Of a stretch of DNA of 64,000 nt, positions 38,522 to 47,799 are shown one piece after another. The notes beneath the pieces were generated by a model. The model searched no databases, was not told the DNA's origin, and was given only the letters and a program-made list of their open reading frames with translations. This DNA comes from Mesorhizobium sp. L-8-3 (GTDB lineage: Bacteria; Pseudomonadota; Alphaproteobacteria; Rhizobiales; Rhizobiaceae): the NCBI RefSeq assembly GCF_016756615.1, contig NZ_AP023262.1, forward strand, positions 1,734,501 to 1,798,500, in the 5' to 3' direction. Both the position numbers and the translations under genes were made by a program. Numbering within the stretch: position 1 is the stretch's first letter; each line of letters starts with the position of its first letter.

Positions 38522-39775
38522 CTAACCGTATCGCGACATGGCCAGGGCGCGGACATCGATATCGGGCGCCTTGCCCGACATGATGTCGGCGATGACGCGG
38601 CCCGAGCCGCAGGCCATGGTCCAGCCCAGCGTTCCGTGCCCGGTGTTGAGATAGAGATTGGCGTATCTTGTGCCGCCGATGATCGGCGGGCCATCCGGCG
38701 TCATCGGCCGCAAGCCGCACCAGAACGAGGCTTTCGACAGGTCGGCGCCGCGCGGGAAGAGGTCGCCGACGGAATAGGTGAGAGTGTCGCGCCGCGCGTC
38801 GTGGAGCCTGAGGTCGTAGCCGGAGACCTCCGCGGTGCCGCCGGCCCGGACGCGGGTGCCGAGCCGGGTGATCGCGACCTTGTAGGTCTCGTCCATGACG
38901 GTCGAGACCGGCGCGGCCTCGGCGTCCGATATCGGCGCGGTGATGGAATAGCCCTTCACGGGGTAGACGGGGATGGACAGCCCGAGCGGCCGGAGCATGA
39001 CAGGCGAATAGCTGCCCAGCGCCACCAGATAGGCGTCGGCGGTGAGCGGTCCCGCGCTGCTCTTCACGCCCGTTATGCGCGCGCCGTCCGCCTCGATCCG
39101 CTCGATCGTCGTGTCGTAGAGAAAGGTGACGCCACGGCCGGCGGCACGGGCCGCCAGACGCTCTGTGAACATGCGGCAGTCGCCGGTCTCGTCTTCGGGC
39201 AGGCGCAGGCCGCCGACGAACTTTTCCTTGACGCCGGCGAGCGCCGGCTCCGCGGCGATGCAGCCGGCCGGGTCGAGAAGCTCGAAGGGTACGCCGAACT
39301 TCTTCAGCACCTCGATGTCGCCGGCCGTGCCGTCGAACTGCGCCTGCGTGCGGAAGAGTTGCAGCGTGCCCTGGCTCCGCTCGTCATAGCTTATGCAAGT
39401 GGCGGCGCGCAGCTCGCGCAGCCGGTCGCGGCTGTATTCGGCGATCGGCACCATGCGCGCCTTGTTGACGGCGTAGCGGGCGGCCGTGCAATTCCCCAGC
39501 ATCTTGAGCAGCCAGATCCACATATGGGGATCCCCGCGCGGCCTCACGACGAGCGGCCCGTGCCGCATCAACAGCCATTTGATCGCCTTCACCGGGATGC
39601 CCGGCCCGGCCCATGGCGAGGAGTAACCCGGCGATACCTCGCCGGCATTGGCAAAGCTCGTCTCAAGTCCAGCTCCCTTCTGCCGGTCGACGACGGTCAC
39701 CTCATGGCCCGCCTCGGCCAGGTAATGTGCGCTGGTCGTTCCGATTACGCCGCTGCCGAGAACCAGGATCTTCAT
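38522..39775 (-). CDS. dadA: D-amino acid dehydrogenase
   Basis: A 417-residue flavoprotein of the classical DadA type: FAD fold [20 protein letters not shown] at residues 2-21, the [19 protein letters not shown] segment diagnostic of DadA, and [14 protein letters not shown] near the C-terminus. It deaminates D-alanine and other D-amino acids oxidatively and feeds electrons to the quinone pool. The alanine racemase gene lies immediately upstream in the same direction (24 bases), the standard dadAX-type pair for L-alanine catabolism via D-alanine. Confidence 0.95.
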   Translation of the reverse strand: MKILVLGSGVIGTTSAHYLAEAGHEVTVVDRQKGAGLETSFANAGEVSPGYSSPWAGPGIPVKAIKWLLMRHGPLVVRPRGDPHMWIWLLKMLGNCTAARYAVNKARMVPIAEYSRDRLRELRAATCISYDERSQGTLQLFRTQAQFDGTAGDIEVLKKFGVPFELLDPAGCIAAEPALAGVKEKFVGGLRLPEDETGDCRMFTERLAARAAGRGVTFLYDTTIERIEADGARITGVKSSAGPLTADAYLVALGSYSPVMLRPLGLSIPVYPVKGYSITAPISDAEAAPVSTVMDETYKVAITRLGTRVRAGGTAEVSGYDLRLHDARRDTLTYSVGDLFPRGADLSKASFWCGLRPMTPDGPPIIGGTRYANLYLNTGHGTLGWTMACGSGRVIADIMSGKAPDIDVRALAMSRYG

Positions 39776-39799
39776 GGGTCGTCCCCCGGATGCGTGGTG

Positions 39800-41062
39800 T
39801 CAGTCGTCCAGATAGCGGCGGTGGAAGCGGTGGCCGAGGCCGGTCAGGATCTCGTAGCCGATGGTTCCGGCGAGCCGAGCCGCATCGTCGACCGCCTGGT
39901 GCTCGCCGATCAGTTCGACCAGGTCGCCGGCAGCGAGTGCGCCTGATGGCAAGGCCGAGATGTCGAGGATGATGCTGTCCATCGAGACGCGGCCGGCGAA
40001 GGGCAGGCGGACGCCTTTGTAAAACGCGCCGGCCGCCGCGTGGCGGGGCCAGCCGTCGGCATAGCCGAGCGAGATCGTGGCCGCTCGCATTGGGCCCTCG
40101 GTCCTGTGGATATGGCCGTAGCCGACGCCGGTTCCACCGGGCAGCTCCCGCGTCTGGATCACCCTGGCCGCGAGCCGGACTACCGGTCGCATCGGGTTCG
40201 GCTTGCCCGGGGTCGGATTGATGCCGTAAAGCGCGGCGCCCGGCCGGGCAAGATCGAAATGATAGGCCGTCCCGAGGAAGATCGCCGAGGAATTGGCGAG
40301 CGACCAGGGTGCGGTGGGAAACATCGCCGCCAGCCGCTCGAAAGTGAGCCTCTGCGCCTCGTTGGCCGGGCTGGCCGGCTCGTCGGCGCAGGCGAGATGG
40401 CTCATCACCAGTCTGAGCTCGATGCCATCAAGCGTGCCGGGATCGCTGGACGCGACGTTAACCTCGCGGGGCGACATGCCCAGCCTGGCCATGCCGCTGT
40501 CGATCTGCAGCGCCGCGGGCAGCTTTGTCCCACGTCGCGCCGCCAGACGACGCCAGGCGGTGAGCTGTTCCAGGCTGTTGACGACCGGCGCGAGATTACG
40601 GGCGGCGCAATCGGGCTCGGCGCCGGGCGGTAGTCCGTTGAGGACGTAGATGTCGGGCCCGGCACCGAGGAACCCGCGTAGAACGAGGCCTTCCTCGACA
40701 TGCGCGACGAAGAAGGTCCGGCAGCCTTCCCGCGCAAGCGCGGGGGCGACTTCGGCCGCGCCGAGCCCGTAGGCGTCGGCTTTGACGACACCGGCGCATC
40801 GCGTCGCGCCGCCCACCCTGGCTGCGAGCCGACGATAGTTTTCCCTGATCGCGCCGAGGTCGATGGTGAGGATCGCTCCGGCATTGGCCGCGCCTGTCCG
40901 CGTCGCGGGCGTGCCGCCCGCGCCCGTTCCGGAGCTCTCGGTGCTTTCGGTCGCAGCGTCGGAAAACGTCTTCAGCTCAGCCGTCCCTCGATTGGCCCAT
41001 TGGTAGCCCCGTGCGTCGACGCGCGCAATGGCGAGGGACGACCTAGACCCCCTCGCGTCCAT
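39800..41062 (-). CDS. alanine racemase (catabolic, DadX type)
   Basis: Up to 420 residues, of which the family region begins near residue 62 (AGAILTIDLGAIRENYRRLA). The PLP lysine is in GVVKADAYGLG, and the second catalytic residue, tyrosine, in GTGVGYGHIH; ARPGAALYGINPTPG is also conserved. Racemases are normally about 360-380 residues. No ATG, GTG or TTG occurs in frame between residue 1 and the conserved region, so the first 60 residues may be real but unusual, or translation may start at a rare codon such as the CTG near 40975. It pairs with dadA for D-alanine based catabolism. Confidence 0.88.
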   Translation of the reverse strand: MDARGSRSSLAIARVDARGYQWANRGTAELKTFSDAATESTESSGTGAGGTPATRTGAANAGAILTIDLGAIRENYRRLAARVGGATRCAGVVKADAYGLGAAEVAPALAREGCRTFFVAHVEEGLVLRGFLGAGPDIYVLNGLPPGAEPDCAARNLAPVVNSLEQLTAWRRLAARRGTKLPAALQIDSGMARLGMSPREVNVASSDPGTLDGIELRLVMSHLACADEPASPANEAQRLTFERLAAMFPTAPWSLANSSAIFLGTAYHFDLARPGAALYGINPTPGKPNPMRPVVRLAARVIQTRELPGGTGVGYGHIHRTEGPMRAATISLGYADGWPRHAAAGAFYKGVRLPFAGRVSMDSIILDISALPSGALAAGDLVELIGEHQAVDDAARLAGTIGYEILTGLGHRFHRRYLDD

Positions 41063-41219
41063 CGGGACGCGCAGCGGCGAAAATCCGACGCCTGCTACCC
41101 GACCTGGAATGCCCGCTCCGACCCGTTGCCGTCATTGGCGTCGACCATGACAAATGGCTCGGTTGAGCCCATTGCCGTCTTGCGACATGCCATGAATGAC
41201 ATCCTGCATTTGGCAAGCG

Positions 41220-41242
41220 CTTGACTTTGACCCCGCGTCAAG
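41220..41242. promoter_or_regulatory. MerR-type operator/promoter dyad
   Basis: CTTGAC-N11-GTCAAG, a perfect dyad with a TTGACT -35 element inside its left arm, lies 44 bases upstream of the MerR-family gene. This is the usual form of MerR-family sites, which sit in an over-long -35/-10 spacer. Confidence 0.65.
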
Positions 41243-41285
41243 CCCGCATGAAACAATCCGAAGCAAGATTTGCGAGGATGTTGCC

Positions 41286-42119
41286 ATGTTCAGGATCGGC
41301 GAATTTGCCCAGATCGCGCAGGTGTCCACCCGCCAGTTGCGGTTCTACGACCAGTTGGAGTTGCTGCGCCCCGAACACACCGACCAGCAAAGCGGCTACC
41401 GCTATTATGCGATCCGCCAGTTGCCGCGGCTCAACGCAATCCTTGCGCTGAAGGATCTTGGCTTGACGCTCGAACAGATCGGCTCGCTGCTCGAGGAGGC
41501 CGTTTCGCCCGAAGCGCTACGCGGGATGCTGCTGCTCAAGAAGACGGAAACCGAACAGGCGATCCAGGTTGAGAAACAAAGGCTGCGGCATATCGAGAGC
41601 CGCATCGCCCAGATCGACCGGCAAGGCGGCTCGGCCGGCTACGATGTCGTAGCCAAATCGCTGCCGTCCCAGCCGATCCTCGCCACGCATCATAGCGTCG
41701 CCGGTTTCGAGGAGGCCGGCCCGCTGGTGGCCGCGGTGGCGGCGGCGGGCCAGGCCGGGCTGCGCCCCTCCAGCCGGGGCAATCTGGTAGTACTGGCGCG
41801 CAACGACCCGGATTCCGACCGGCTGGATCTCACCATAGGCTACCTGCTGCCACGTGCCCGCGAGCGCGGACTGACCGTCGACGGGTTCACCTTCTCGCCT
41901 CAGAACCTGCCGGCGATCAAGACCGCGGCGACCGTGGTGCGCCAGGGCACGAACCCGGAAAGCCATGCCGCATTCGGCGCCATCGGTACTTGGATCGAAG
42001 CCAATGGCTATTCGATTACCGGCCCAAGCCGCGAAATCTTCCTGGAACCGGTGCTCAAACCGCCGGGCTTCGAAAAGGCGCTGGTAGAAATCCAGTTCCC
42101 GGTCGCCGCCACCGCCTGA
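41286..42119 (+). CDS. MerR-family transcriptional regulator with effector-binding domain
   Basis: About 277 residues. The MerR winged helix is clear (FRIGEFAQIAQVSTRQLRFY, then YRYYAIRQLPRLNAILALKD), with a coiled linker (about 80-115) and a C-terminal GyrI/BmrR-like effector domain. This architecture is that of regulators sensing drugs or small organic compounds (BltR/BmrR type), not metals, since no conserved cysteines are seen. The ATG at 41286 follows GAGGATGTTGCC. It probably activates its own promoter and the GST gene 93 bases downstream. Confidence 0.9.
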   Translation: MFRIGEFAQIAQVSTRQLRFYDQLELLRPEHTDQQSGYRYYAIRQLPRLNAILALKDLGLTLEQIGSLLEEAVSPEALRGMLLLKKTETEQAIQVEKQRLRHIESRIAQIDRQGGSAGYDVVAKSLPSQPILATHHSVAGFEEAGPLVAAVAAAGQAGLRPSSRGNLVVLARNDPDSDRLDLTIGYLLPRARERGLTVDGFTFSPQNLPAIKTAATVVRQGTNPESHAAFGAIGTWIEANGYSITGPSREIFLEPVLKPPGFEKALVEIQFPVAATA

Positions 42120-42212
42120 ACCCGCAATCCGCTTTTTGCCGAACACCCGCGTCTGCCGCCGGGACGCGCGCGGGCGGCCATGTACATCTTCCCGACACGA
42201 AAGGACCAAGCC

Positions 42213-42884
42213 ATGAAACTCTACGGCGTTCCACTTTCCGTACATACCCGCAAGGTCCAATTGGCCCTGCGCGCCAAGGGAATCGACCACGACCTCAATG
42301 TGGTCATTCCGATCATGCCGGACACCCTGCCCGAAAACTGGGCCCGGCTCAGCCCGACCGGTCTCATCCCCGTGATCGAGGACGGCGATTTCACCCTGCC
42401 CGACAGCGGCGCGATCATTCAGTATCTGGATGCGAAATACTCCGAGACGCCCGTTACCCCGGCCGACCCTCGATTGCGCGGCCGCGCCATATGGTTCGAG
42501 GCCTATATGGGCGCCTTCTTCCGCGATGTGATGCACCCGCTCTTTCACCAGCGCGTGGTTGCGCCCATGCGGGGCGGAACACCGGACACTGCCGTGACGG
42601 ACAACGCGCTGTCCAACGTCGCGCCCCGCTACTTCCAGTATCTGGAAGGCGAGATCAGCGGCAGGTGGCTGGTCGGGGAAACAGCAACCATCGCCGACAT
42701 TTCCGTCGGCGCGAACCTGGTGCTGTTTCACTATCTGGGCGAATCCATATCCGCCGGTCGTTATCCGGCACTGTCGGGCTATTTCAGGCAGCTCCTGACA
42801 ACCCCTGCATTTGTCGAGCAGTTGGAGGCCGAGGCCCCCTTCACCGAGCGGATGGGATTTTCCCAGGCCGGTCTTGCCGCGTAA
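42213..42884 (+). CDS. glutathione S-transferase
   Basis: A 223-residue GST. The N-terminal thioredoxin-like domain starts MKLYGVPLSVHTRKVQLALR with the active-site serine/histidine region at SVHTRK, and the G-site motif LIPVIEDGDFTLPDSGAIIQ; the C-terminal helical domain starts near 90 (ADPRLRGRAIWFEAYMGAFF). GAAAGGACC lies upstream of the ATG. Conjugates glutathione to electrophiles in the cytoplasm. Together with the upstream MerR regulator it probably forms a xenobiotic response unit. Confidence 0.92.
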   Translation: MKLYGVPLSVHTRKVQLALRAKGIDHDLNVVIPIMPDTLPENWARLSPTGLIPVIEDGDFTLPDSGAIIQYLDAKYSETPVTPADPRLRGRAIWFEAYMGAFFRDVMHPLFHQRVVAPMRGGTPDTAVTDNALSNVAPRYFQYLEGEISGRWLVGETATIADISVGANLVLFHYLGESISAGRYPALSGYFRQLLTTPAFVEQLEAEAPFTERMGFSQAGLAA

Positions 42885-42893
42885 GGCCATCAG

Positions 42894-42915
42894 GGCCGGG
42901 CGTTCGCGCCCGGCC
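42894..42915 (+). terminator. intrinsic terminator after the GST gene
   Basis: GGCCGGGCG-TTCG-CGCCCGGCC, a 9-bp stem with a stable TTCG tetraloop, lies ten bases past the GST stop and is followed by GACTTTC. Confidence 0.75.
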
Positions 42916-43116
42916 GACTTTCGCAATCCCAACGGGCGATAGACCGCGTAGCGGTGAGAGTGGTGAAGCCACCGAAATCGCGCCCATTGCTCAACACCGA
43001 TGTCAGGAACGTCCGCATCGCAGCTACTCGGCCTGATCGCAGCGGGCGACGGCCCTCCACCCTGGAGCGGGCCTACGCCTTCAGTGCAAGACGTCAGAGT
43101 TGGACCGCCAAGCAGG

Positions 43117-43205
43117 CTTGCGTGGCTCGCCCACGCTTCACCTGCTCAGTCTTCTCTTGTCGGAACCCCGTGGGATACTTTGCCGAAACCTGCCGGCCGC
43201 GGCCT
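43117..43205. repeat. dispersed repeat upstream of RidA (copy 2)
   Basis: The block GCCAAGCAGGCTTGCGTGGC, CACCTGC, CTTCTCTTG, CCGTGGG matches the inverse of 9454-9555 upstream of pyc. The wider gap 42916-43235 has no gene otherwise. Confidence 0.6.
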
Positions 43206-43235
43206 GCCAGGAACGATCATTCATAGGAGACAGGA

Positions 43236-43622
43236 ATGCTGAGACATCTGACCCCCGCCGGGCTGCGCGCCCCATTCGCCCGCTACAGCCATGGCGTCGC
43301 TGTCGCCGCCGGCAGCCGCCTGCTGTTCTGCTCGGGGCAGCTCGGCATATCGGCCGACGACGTCGTTCCCGACGATGCCGGCGCCCAGGCCGAGCTTTGC
43401 TTCGCCAGCATTGCGCGCATACTGGAGGAGGACGGCATGTCGCTCGCCGACGTCGTGCGCATCAATGCCTTCGTCACCGATCGCGCTTGCATGAAGCCCT
43501 ATATGGAGGTGCGGGACAGGCTGTTCGCCGAACCGGCGCCCGCCTCGACGCTCATGATCGTGTCGGGCTTCACGCGCCCCGAGTTCAAGGTGGAGGTCGA
43601 GGTCATCGCCGCGAAGGCGTGA
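43236..43622 (+). CDS. RidA-family protein
   Basis: A 128-residue RidA homologue: FCSGQLGISADDVVPDDAGA (core near residues 28-47), and PAPASTLMIVSGF near the end where the canonical catalytic arginine (PARxxV) is replaced by Pro-Ala-Ser. Absence of that arginine suggests a subfamily without classical imine deaminase activity, or with a different substrate. AGGAGACAGGA precedes the ATG. Its 3' end is six bases from the convergent Lrp gene stop, and the PLP-dependent fusion enzyme lies beyond. Confidence 0.85.
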   Translation: MLRHLTPAGLRAPFARYSHGVAVAAGSRLLFCSGQLGISADDVVPDDAGAQAELCFASIARILEEDGMSLADVVRINAFVTDRACMKPYMEVRDRLFAEPAPASTLMIVSGFTRPEFKVEVEVIAAKA

Positions 43623-43628
43623 CAACCT

Positions 43629-44066
43629 TCAGCTCGTCCGGTCGATATCCCGGCGCAGCACGATCAGCGTCGTCAGATCCTCCACGCCCGGATGGCTGGC
43701 GATGGCGTCGCGCATCGTGTTCAGCCGGTCGATCGACGGCACCTCGACCTCCACGACGAGGTCGAGCTGGCCGCTCACCGACGAGACCCGCCGGACTTCC
43801 GCATGTCGGGCGAGTTGGTCGAGAATGCCGATCGAGGGCGTGCGCACCAGCGTGACCAGCAAGAGGGCGGCGACGAGGCCCTCGTCCATCTGGCCGATAT
43901 CGGCGCGGTAGCCACGGATAACGCCGCTCTTTTCCAACTGCGCCACGCGCTCGGTGGTCGCGCTGCGCGAAAGCCCGATGCGCGCAGCAAGCGCCTTCAG
44001 CGGAATGCGCGCCTCCTTCGACAGTATGGCGAGGATGTCGCGGTCCTTGGCGTCCAGTTCCCGCAT
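43629..44066 (-). CDS. Lrp/AsnC-family transcriptional regulator
   Basis: A 145-residue regulator: helix-turn-helix with LDAKDRDILAILSKEARIPL and IGLSRSATTERVAQLEKSGV (residues 3-55), then an RAM effector domain (ALLLVTLVRTP, VSGQLDLVVEVEV). Members sense amino acids. The ATG at 44066 fits the family; the frame is open far upstream only by chance. It is divergent from the kinase-M23-aminotransferase gene, with strong dyads between them, and probably regulates it. Confidence 0.9.
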   Translation of the reverse strand: MRELDAKDRDILAILSKEARIPLKALAARIGLSRSATTERVAQLEKSGVIRGYRADIGQMDEGLVAALLLVTLVRTPSIGILDQLARHAEVRRVSSVSGQLDLVVEVEVPSIDRLNTMRDAIASHPGVEDLTTLIVLRRDIDRTS

Positions 44067-44094
44067 GAAGAATGCCTTTTCGTTTTCCGATAAT

Positions 44095-44142
44095 ATGCCG
44101 GTTCTGCCAGCCACAATGCCTGACGAACCGGCATTATGCCGG
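44095..44142. promoter_or_regulatory. dyad sites in the Lrp / fusion-enzyme intergenic region
   Basis: CCGGCAT-T-ATGCCGG (44128-44142) is a perfect dyad, and ATGCCGGTTC (44095-44104) forms a second inverted pair with GAACCGGCAT (44125-44134). Three copies of ATGCCGG in 48 bases fit cooperative binding by the adjacent Lrp-type regulator. Confidence 0.55.
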
Positions 44143-44186
44143 ATGCCCGATTTTTCAACCCGTGCCAAGTTTGCATAAGACAACAA

Positions 44187-47100
44187 ATGCGGATGCCGAT
44201 GACCGACGTTACCCACCCCGCGCCCTCCTTCTCGACCGACGAGGCCCAGGCCCTGGCCCTGCGGCATTTCGGTCTGGACGGCATGGCGAGCCCGCTCGAC
44301 AGCGAGCGCGACCAGAATTTCCGCCTGGCCGTCGGCGACGAGGCCTGGATCCTGAAGATCGTGAACGCCAGCGAGCCCGATGTCGAAAGCGCGTTCCAGA
44401 CGGCCTTGCTCGACCATCTCGCCCGCACCGCGCCCGGCCTCGCCGCGCCGCGTCTGAGGAAGACGCTCGGCGGTGCCGTGCTCGGCGAAGTCGCCGGCCC
44501 GTCGGGCGCGCGTCATGCCTTGCGCCTCGTTTCCTGGCTGCCCGGACAACCGCTGGCAGAAACAACACGGGGACCGGCACTTTTCGAGAGCCTCGGCGCA
44601 ATGCTGGGCAGGCTCGACCGCGCCCTGCAGGGCTTCATCCATCCGGGCGCTCTGCGCAGCTTCGACTGGGACATAAGGCGGGCAGGCGATTCACGCTCTC
44701 GCCTCCATTTCATCCGCGACGAAGCCGATCGCGCCCTGCTCGTCCGCTTCCTCGATCGTTTCGACACGACCGTGGCGCCGCGCCTGCCCGGGCTGCGCGC
44801 CCAGGTCATCCACAACGATGCCAATGACTGGAATGTGCTGGTCGATCCGGACCGGCCGGACCGTGTGTCCGGGCTGATCGATTTCGGCGATGCGCTGCAC
44901 GCCCCTCTGATCGCCGAAGTGGCGGTTGCGGCGGCCTATGCCATGCTCGACGTCGAGGATCCGATCGGCGCCGCCGCGCGGCTCGCCGCCGGTTTCCATG
45001 CGGAGTATCCGCTGCAGGAGGAAGAACTCGACTTGCTCTTCGACCTCGTCGCCATGCGGCTGATGATCAGCGTCACCATGTCGGCTGCCCGTGGCGACAG
45101 GACCGCCGACAACCCCTATCTCGCTGTCAGCGAGGCGCCGGCCTGGCGGCTGCTTCGGCGCCTGGACGCGATGAAGCCCGGTTTCGCCACTGCGATCCTG
45201 CGCCATGCCTGCGGCTTCGACGCCGCCCCCGGCGCCAAGGCGATCATCCGCTGGATCGCCGAGAACCGCCGCGGTTTCGCGCCTGTACTCGATAAGCATC
45301 CCGCGACGCTCGCCAAGGCGCTCGTGCCCTATGGCGATTCCGACCATCCGATGACGGTGGCGTCCGCCGGCGAGCGGCCGCAGGAAGCCGGCGCGTGGTG
45401 GGACGCCTATTGCACCGGGAACGGCATAATGCTGGGCATCGGACCCTGGGGCGAGGCGCGCAGCGTCTATACCAGCGACATCTTCCGCTCGCGTTTCATC
45501 GAGGGGACGCGCCGCGACCGCCATCTCGGCCTGGACCTGTTCATGCCTGAAGGCACCCGGGTCCGCACGCCGCTCGCAGCAAAGGTGAAAAGCGTCGAGA
45601 TCGAGAAAGACCCGCTGGGTTATGGCTGCATGGTGGCGCTCGACCATGCGCCCGAAGGCTGCCCGCCCTTCACCACGCTCTGGGGCCATCTCGCCCATGA
45701 GACGATATCCAGGCTGAAGCCGGGCGACCGGCTGGAGGCCGGCGCGTTGGTCGGCGAGATGGGCCCGCCGGCCGAGAATGGCGGCTGGGCGCCGCATCTC
45801 CATTTCCAGATCTCGACCGATCCGGGGCTTGCCGCGCGAGACATTCTCGGCGTCGGCGAGGCGCGCTACCTTGACGTCTGGCGGGAGTTGTTCCCCGACG
45901 CCGCCGACCTCGCCGGCATCCCGGGTGAGGCCTTCAAGCAGACCGGCAGGACACGCACGGAAATCGTCGAGGCGCGCAGGGCGACGCTCTTGCCCAATCT
46001 CTCGATCTCCTATTCCGAGCCGATCAAATTCGTGCGTGGCGAAGGCGTATGGCTGATCGACGAACGCGGCCGTGCCTATCTCGACTGCTTCAACAATGTC
46101 TGCCATCTCGGCCATGCCCACCCCGACGTCGCCGAGGCGATCGCCCTCCAGGCGCGCAAGCTCAACACCAACACGCGCTATCTGCACGACGCCATCGTCA
46201 TCTATGCCGAGCGGCTGACGGCGACCTTGCCTGATGGACTGACCGTCGCCTCCTTCGCCTGCTCCGGCAGCGAGGCGAACAGCCTGGCGCTGCGCATGGC
46301 GCGCACCGCGACCGGCCGCGACGAGGCGATCGTTCTCGACTGGGCCTATCACGGCACCACGCAGGAACTGATCGACCTCAGCCCCTATAAATACAAACGC
46401 AAGGGCGGCAAGGGACGGAAGCCCAATGTGTTCGAGGCGACAATCCCCGACGCCTATCGCGCGCCGCGGGAATGGCCCGCCGAGGAGATCGCGAAACGCT
46501 TCGCCGAAAACGTCGCCGAAAAGATCGCCGAGATGGCGGGGCAGGGCCGCGGGCCAGGCTTCTTCATCGCCGAATCGATCCCCAGCGTCGCTGGCCAGGT
46601 GTTCCTGCCGGAGGGTTATCTCCAGGAAGTTTATGCCATGGTGCGCGCCGCCGGCGGCGTGTGCATCGCCGACGAGGTGCAGGTCGGCTTCGGCCGCGTC
46701 GGCAGCCACTGGTGGGCTTTCGAGACGCAGGGCGTCGCGCCTGATATCGTCACCATGGGCAAGCCGATCGGCAACGGCCATCCGATGGCGGCGGTGGTGA
46801 CGACCCGCGAGGTTGCCGACGCTTTCGACAACGGCATGGAATATTTCAACACATTCGGGGGAAACCCTGTCTCCTGCGCTGCCGGCCTCGCCGTGCTCGA
46901 CGTGATCGAGCGCGATGGCCTGCGCGACAATGCGGCCGAGATCGGCGCCTATCTGGTGACGCGTTTCCGGCAGATGCAGGCGCGTTACGAGGTGATCGGC
47001 GACGTGCGCGGCATGGGGCTTTTCCTCGGCATCGAGCTGGTGAGAGACCGCGCGGCGAAGACGCCGGCGACGGCGCTGGCGCGCCGCGTCAATGACGGCG

Positions 47101-47252
47101 CGCGCGCCCGCGGCGTGCTGATCGGCACCGAGGGGCCGCACGACAATGTGCTCAAGATGCGTCCGCCGATGATCTTCAGCCGGGCCGATGCCGATCATCT
47201 GGTCGACGTGCTCGACGAGACGTTCAGGGACGTCCTGGCTTCAGGCGGGTAG
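44187..47252 (+). CDS. trifunctional fusion: APH-type kinase, M23 peptidase-like domain, class III PLP aminotransferase/phospholyase
   Basis: About 1020 residues in three parts. (1) About 1-340: aminoglycoside-phosphotransferase-like kinase with [16 protein letters not shown] (HxDxxxxN, near 208) and IDFGD. (2) About 420-560: LytM/M23 fold with HLGLD near 445 and HLHF near 536, so the metal ligands appear kept. (3) About 605-1020: class III aminotransferase fold with [13 protein letters not shown] and the PLP lysine in [11 protein letters not shown] (near 857). Kinase plus phospholyase domains related to hydroxylysine kinase and AGXT2L-type enzymes suggest phosphorylation of an amino alcohol followed by PLP-dependent elimination of phosphate. 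The start is one of the methionines between 44187 and 44199; none has a good ribosome site. Divergent Lrp regulator; RidA nearby. Confidence 0.85.
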   Translation: MRMPMTDVTHPAPSFSTDEAQALALRHFGLDGMASPLDSERDQNFRLAVGDEAWILKIVNASEPDVESAFQTALLDHLARTAPGLAAPRLRKTLGGAVLGEVAGPSGARHALRLVSWLPGQPLAETTRGPALFESLGAMLGRLDRALQGFIHPGALRSFDWDIRRAGDSRSRLHFIRDEADRALLVRFLDRFDTTVAPRLPGLRAQVIHNDANDWNVLVDPDRPDRVSGLIDFGDALHAPLIAEVAVAAAYAMLDVEDPIGAAARLAAGFHAEYPLQEEELDLLFDLVAMRLMISVTMSAARGDRTADNPYLAVSEAPAWRLLRRLDAMKPGFATAILRHACGFDAAPGAKAIIRWIAENRRGFAPVLDKHPATLAKALVPYGDSDHPMTVASAGERPQEAGAWWDAYCTGNGIMLGIGPWGEARSVYTSDIFRSRFIEGTRRDRHLGLDLFMPEGTRVRTPLAAKVKSVEIEKDPLGYGCMVALDHAPEGCPPFTTLWGHLAHETISRLKPGDRLEAGALVGEMGPPAENGGWAPHLHFQISTDPGLAARDILGVGEARYLDVWRELFPDAADLAGIPGEAFKQTGRTRTEIVEARRATLLPNLSISYSEPIKFVRGEGVWLIDERGRAYLDCFNNVCHLGHAHPDVAEAIALQARKLNTNTRYLHDAIVIYAERLTATLPDGLTVASFACSGSEANSLALRMARTATGRDEAIVLDWAYHGTTQELIDLSPYKYKRKGGKGRKPNVFEATIPDAYRAPREWPAEEIAKRFAENVAEKIAEMAGQGRGPGFFIAESIPSVAGQVFLPEGYLQEVYAMVRAAGGVCIADEVQVGFGRVGSHWWAFETQGVAPDIVTMGKPIGNGHPMAAVVTTREVADAFDNGMEYFNTFGGNPVSCAAGLAVLDVIERDGLRDNAAEIGAYLVTRFRQMQARYEVIGDVRGMGLFLGIELVRDRAAKTPATALARRVNDGARARGVLIGTEGPHDNVLKMRPPMIFSRADADHLVDVLDETFRDVLASGG

Positions 47253-47586
47253 CCGCACGCAATCCCGGCGCCGGCAGCGGCCTCAGGACCGCAAGCGGCA
47301 TCGACGCGCGCTGGATCGCCGGTGGGCTGATGTACGCCCCGCTGCTTCGGTGACGGAGGGCCTGACGGGGCCGTTTCGGCACAGCTCCGCCACTCTCGGT
47401 CGTGTTGCGCCGAGTTTGCCATTGCGCAACGAAGGTCCACCGCTGAGCGCTTAGATATGTTCGCTACCGTTGGAGCGCCGCGCGTCCGTTCGGACGCGCA
47501 ACGGACGTTCCGACACCTTGAATCGACGCATCGTGCATTCCGAAGATCGAAACGATTCTCGGGCCGATGCGGTAGCGGTGGCGATC
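47253..47586. other. gap with NnrR-like box and a dispersed repeat
   Basis: TTGCCATTGCGCAA at 47416-47429 fits TTG-N8-CAA with a CGCAA half-site and could serve the DUF1858 gene at 47587, though it is 157 bases upstream. About 47466-47560 is a copy of the repeat also at 27580 and 51662 (GGAGCGCCGCGCGTCC, GGACGCGCAA, then ATTCCGAAGATCGAAACGAT). No gene is seen. Confidence 0.45.
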
Positions 47587-47787
47587 ATGGACCTTTTCAG
47601 TGACGATATGACCGTGGACGAGGTGATGCGCAGATGGCCGTCGACCATCCGTGTCTTTCTTCGCCACGGCATGCTGTGCGTCGGCTGCCCCATCGCCTCG
47701 TTCCACACGATCCCGGACGCTGCGCGAGAGCACGGGCTGGATGAAGTCGAACTACGCCGCGAACTGGAAAGTGCGGTTTCTTCCTGA
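47587..47787 (+). CDS. DUF1858 domain protein
   Basis: A 66-residue protein made of one DUF1858 domain: MTVDEVMRRWPSTIRVFLRH, then the CVGC cysteine pair (MLCVGCPIASF). Such small proteins often occur next to nitric-oxide or hybrid-cluster and denitrification genes and may bind a metal or take part in redox or NO chemistry; the function is not established. The ATG at 47587 is chosen because upstream codons fall within a repeat. It converges with the Crp/Fnr gene. Confidence 0.85.
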   Translation: MDLFSDDMTVDEVMRRWPSTIRVFLRHGMLCVGCPIASFHTIPDAAREHGLDEVELRRELESAVSS

Positions 47788-47799
47788 GCGACCGGCTCG

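Noticed and set aside
40975..41062. Repeat-like GC-rich sequence at the racemase 5' end
   Set aside because: GCGCGTCCCGATGGACGCG resembles one repeat family, but the match is too short to claim a copy.
44691..47198. 835-codon minus-strand frame
   Set aside because: Antisense shadow of the kinase-M23-aminotransferase gene.
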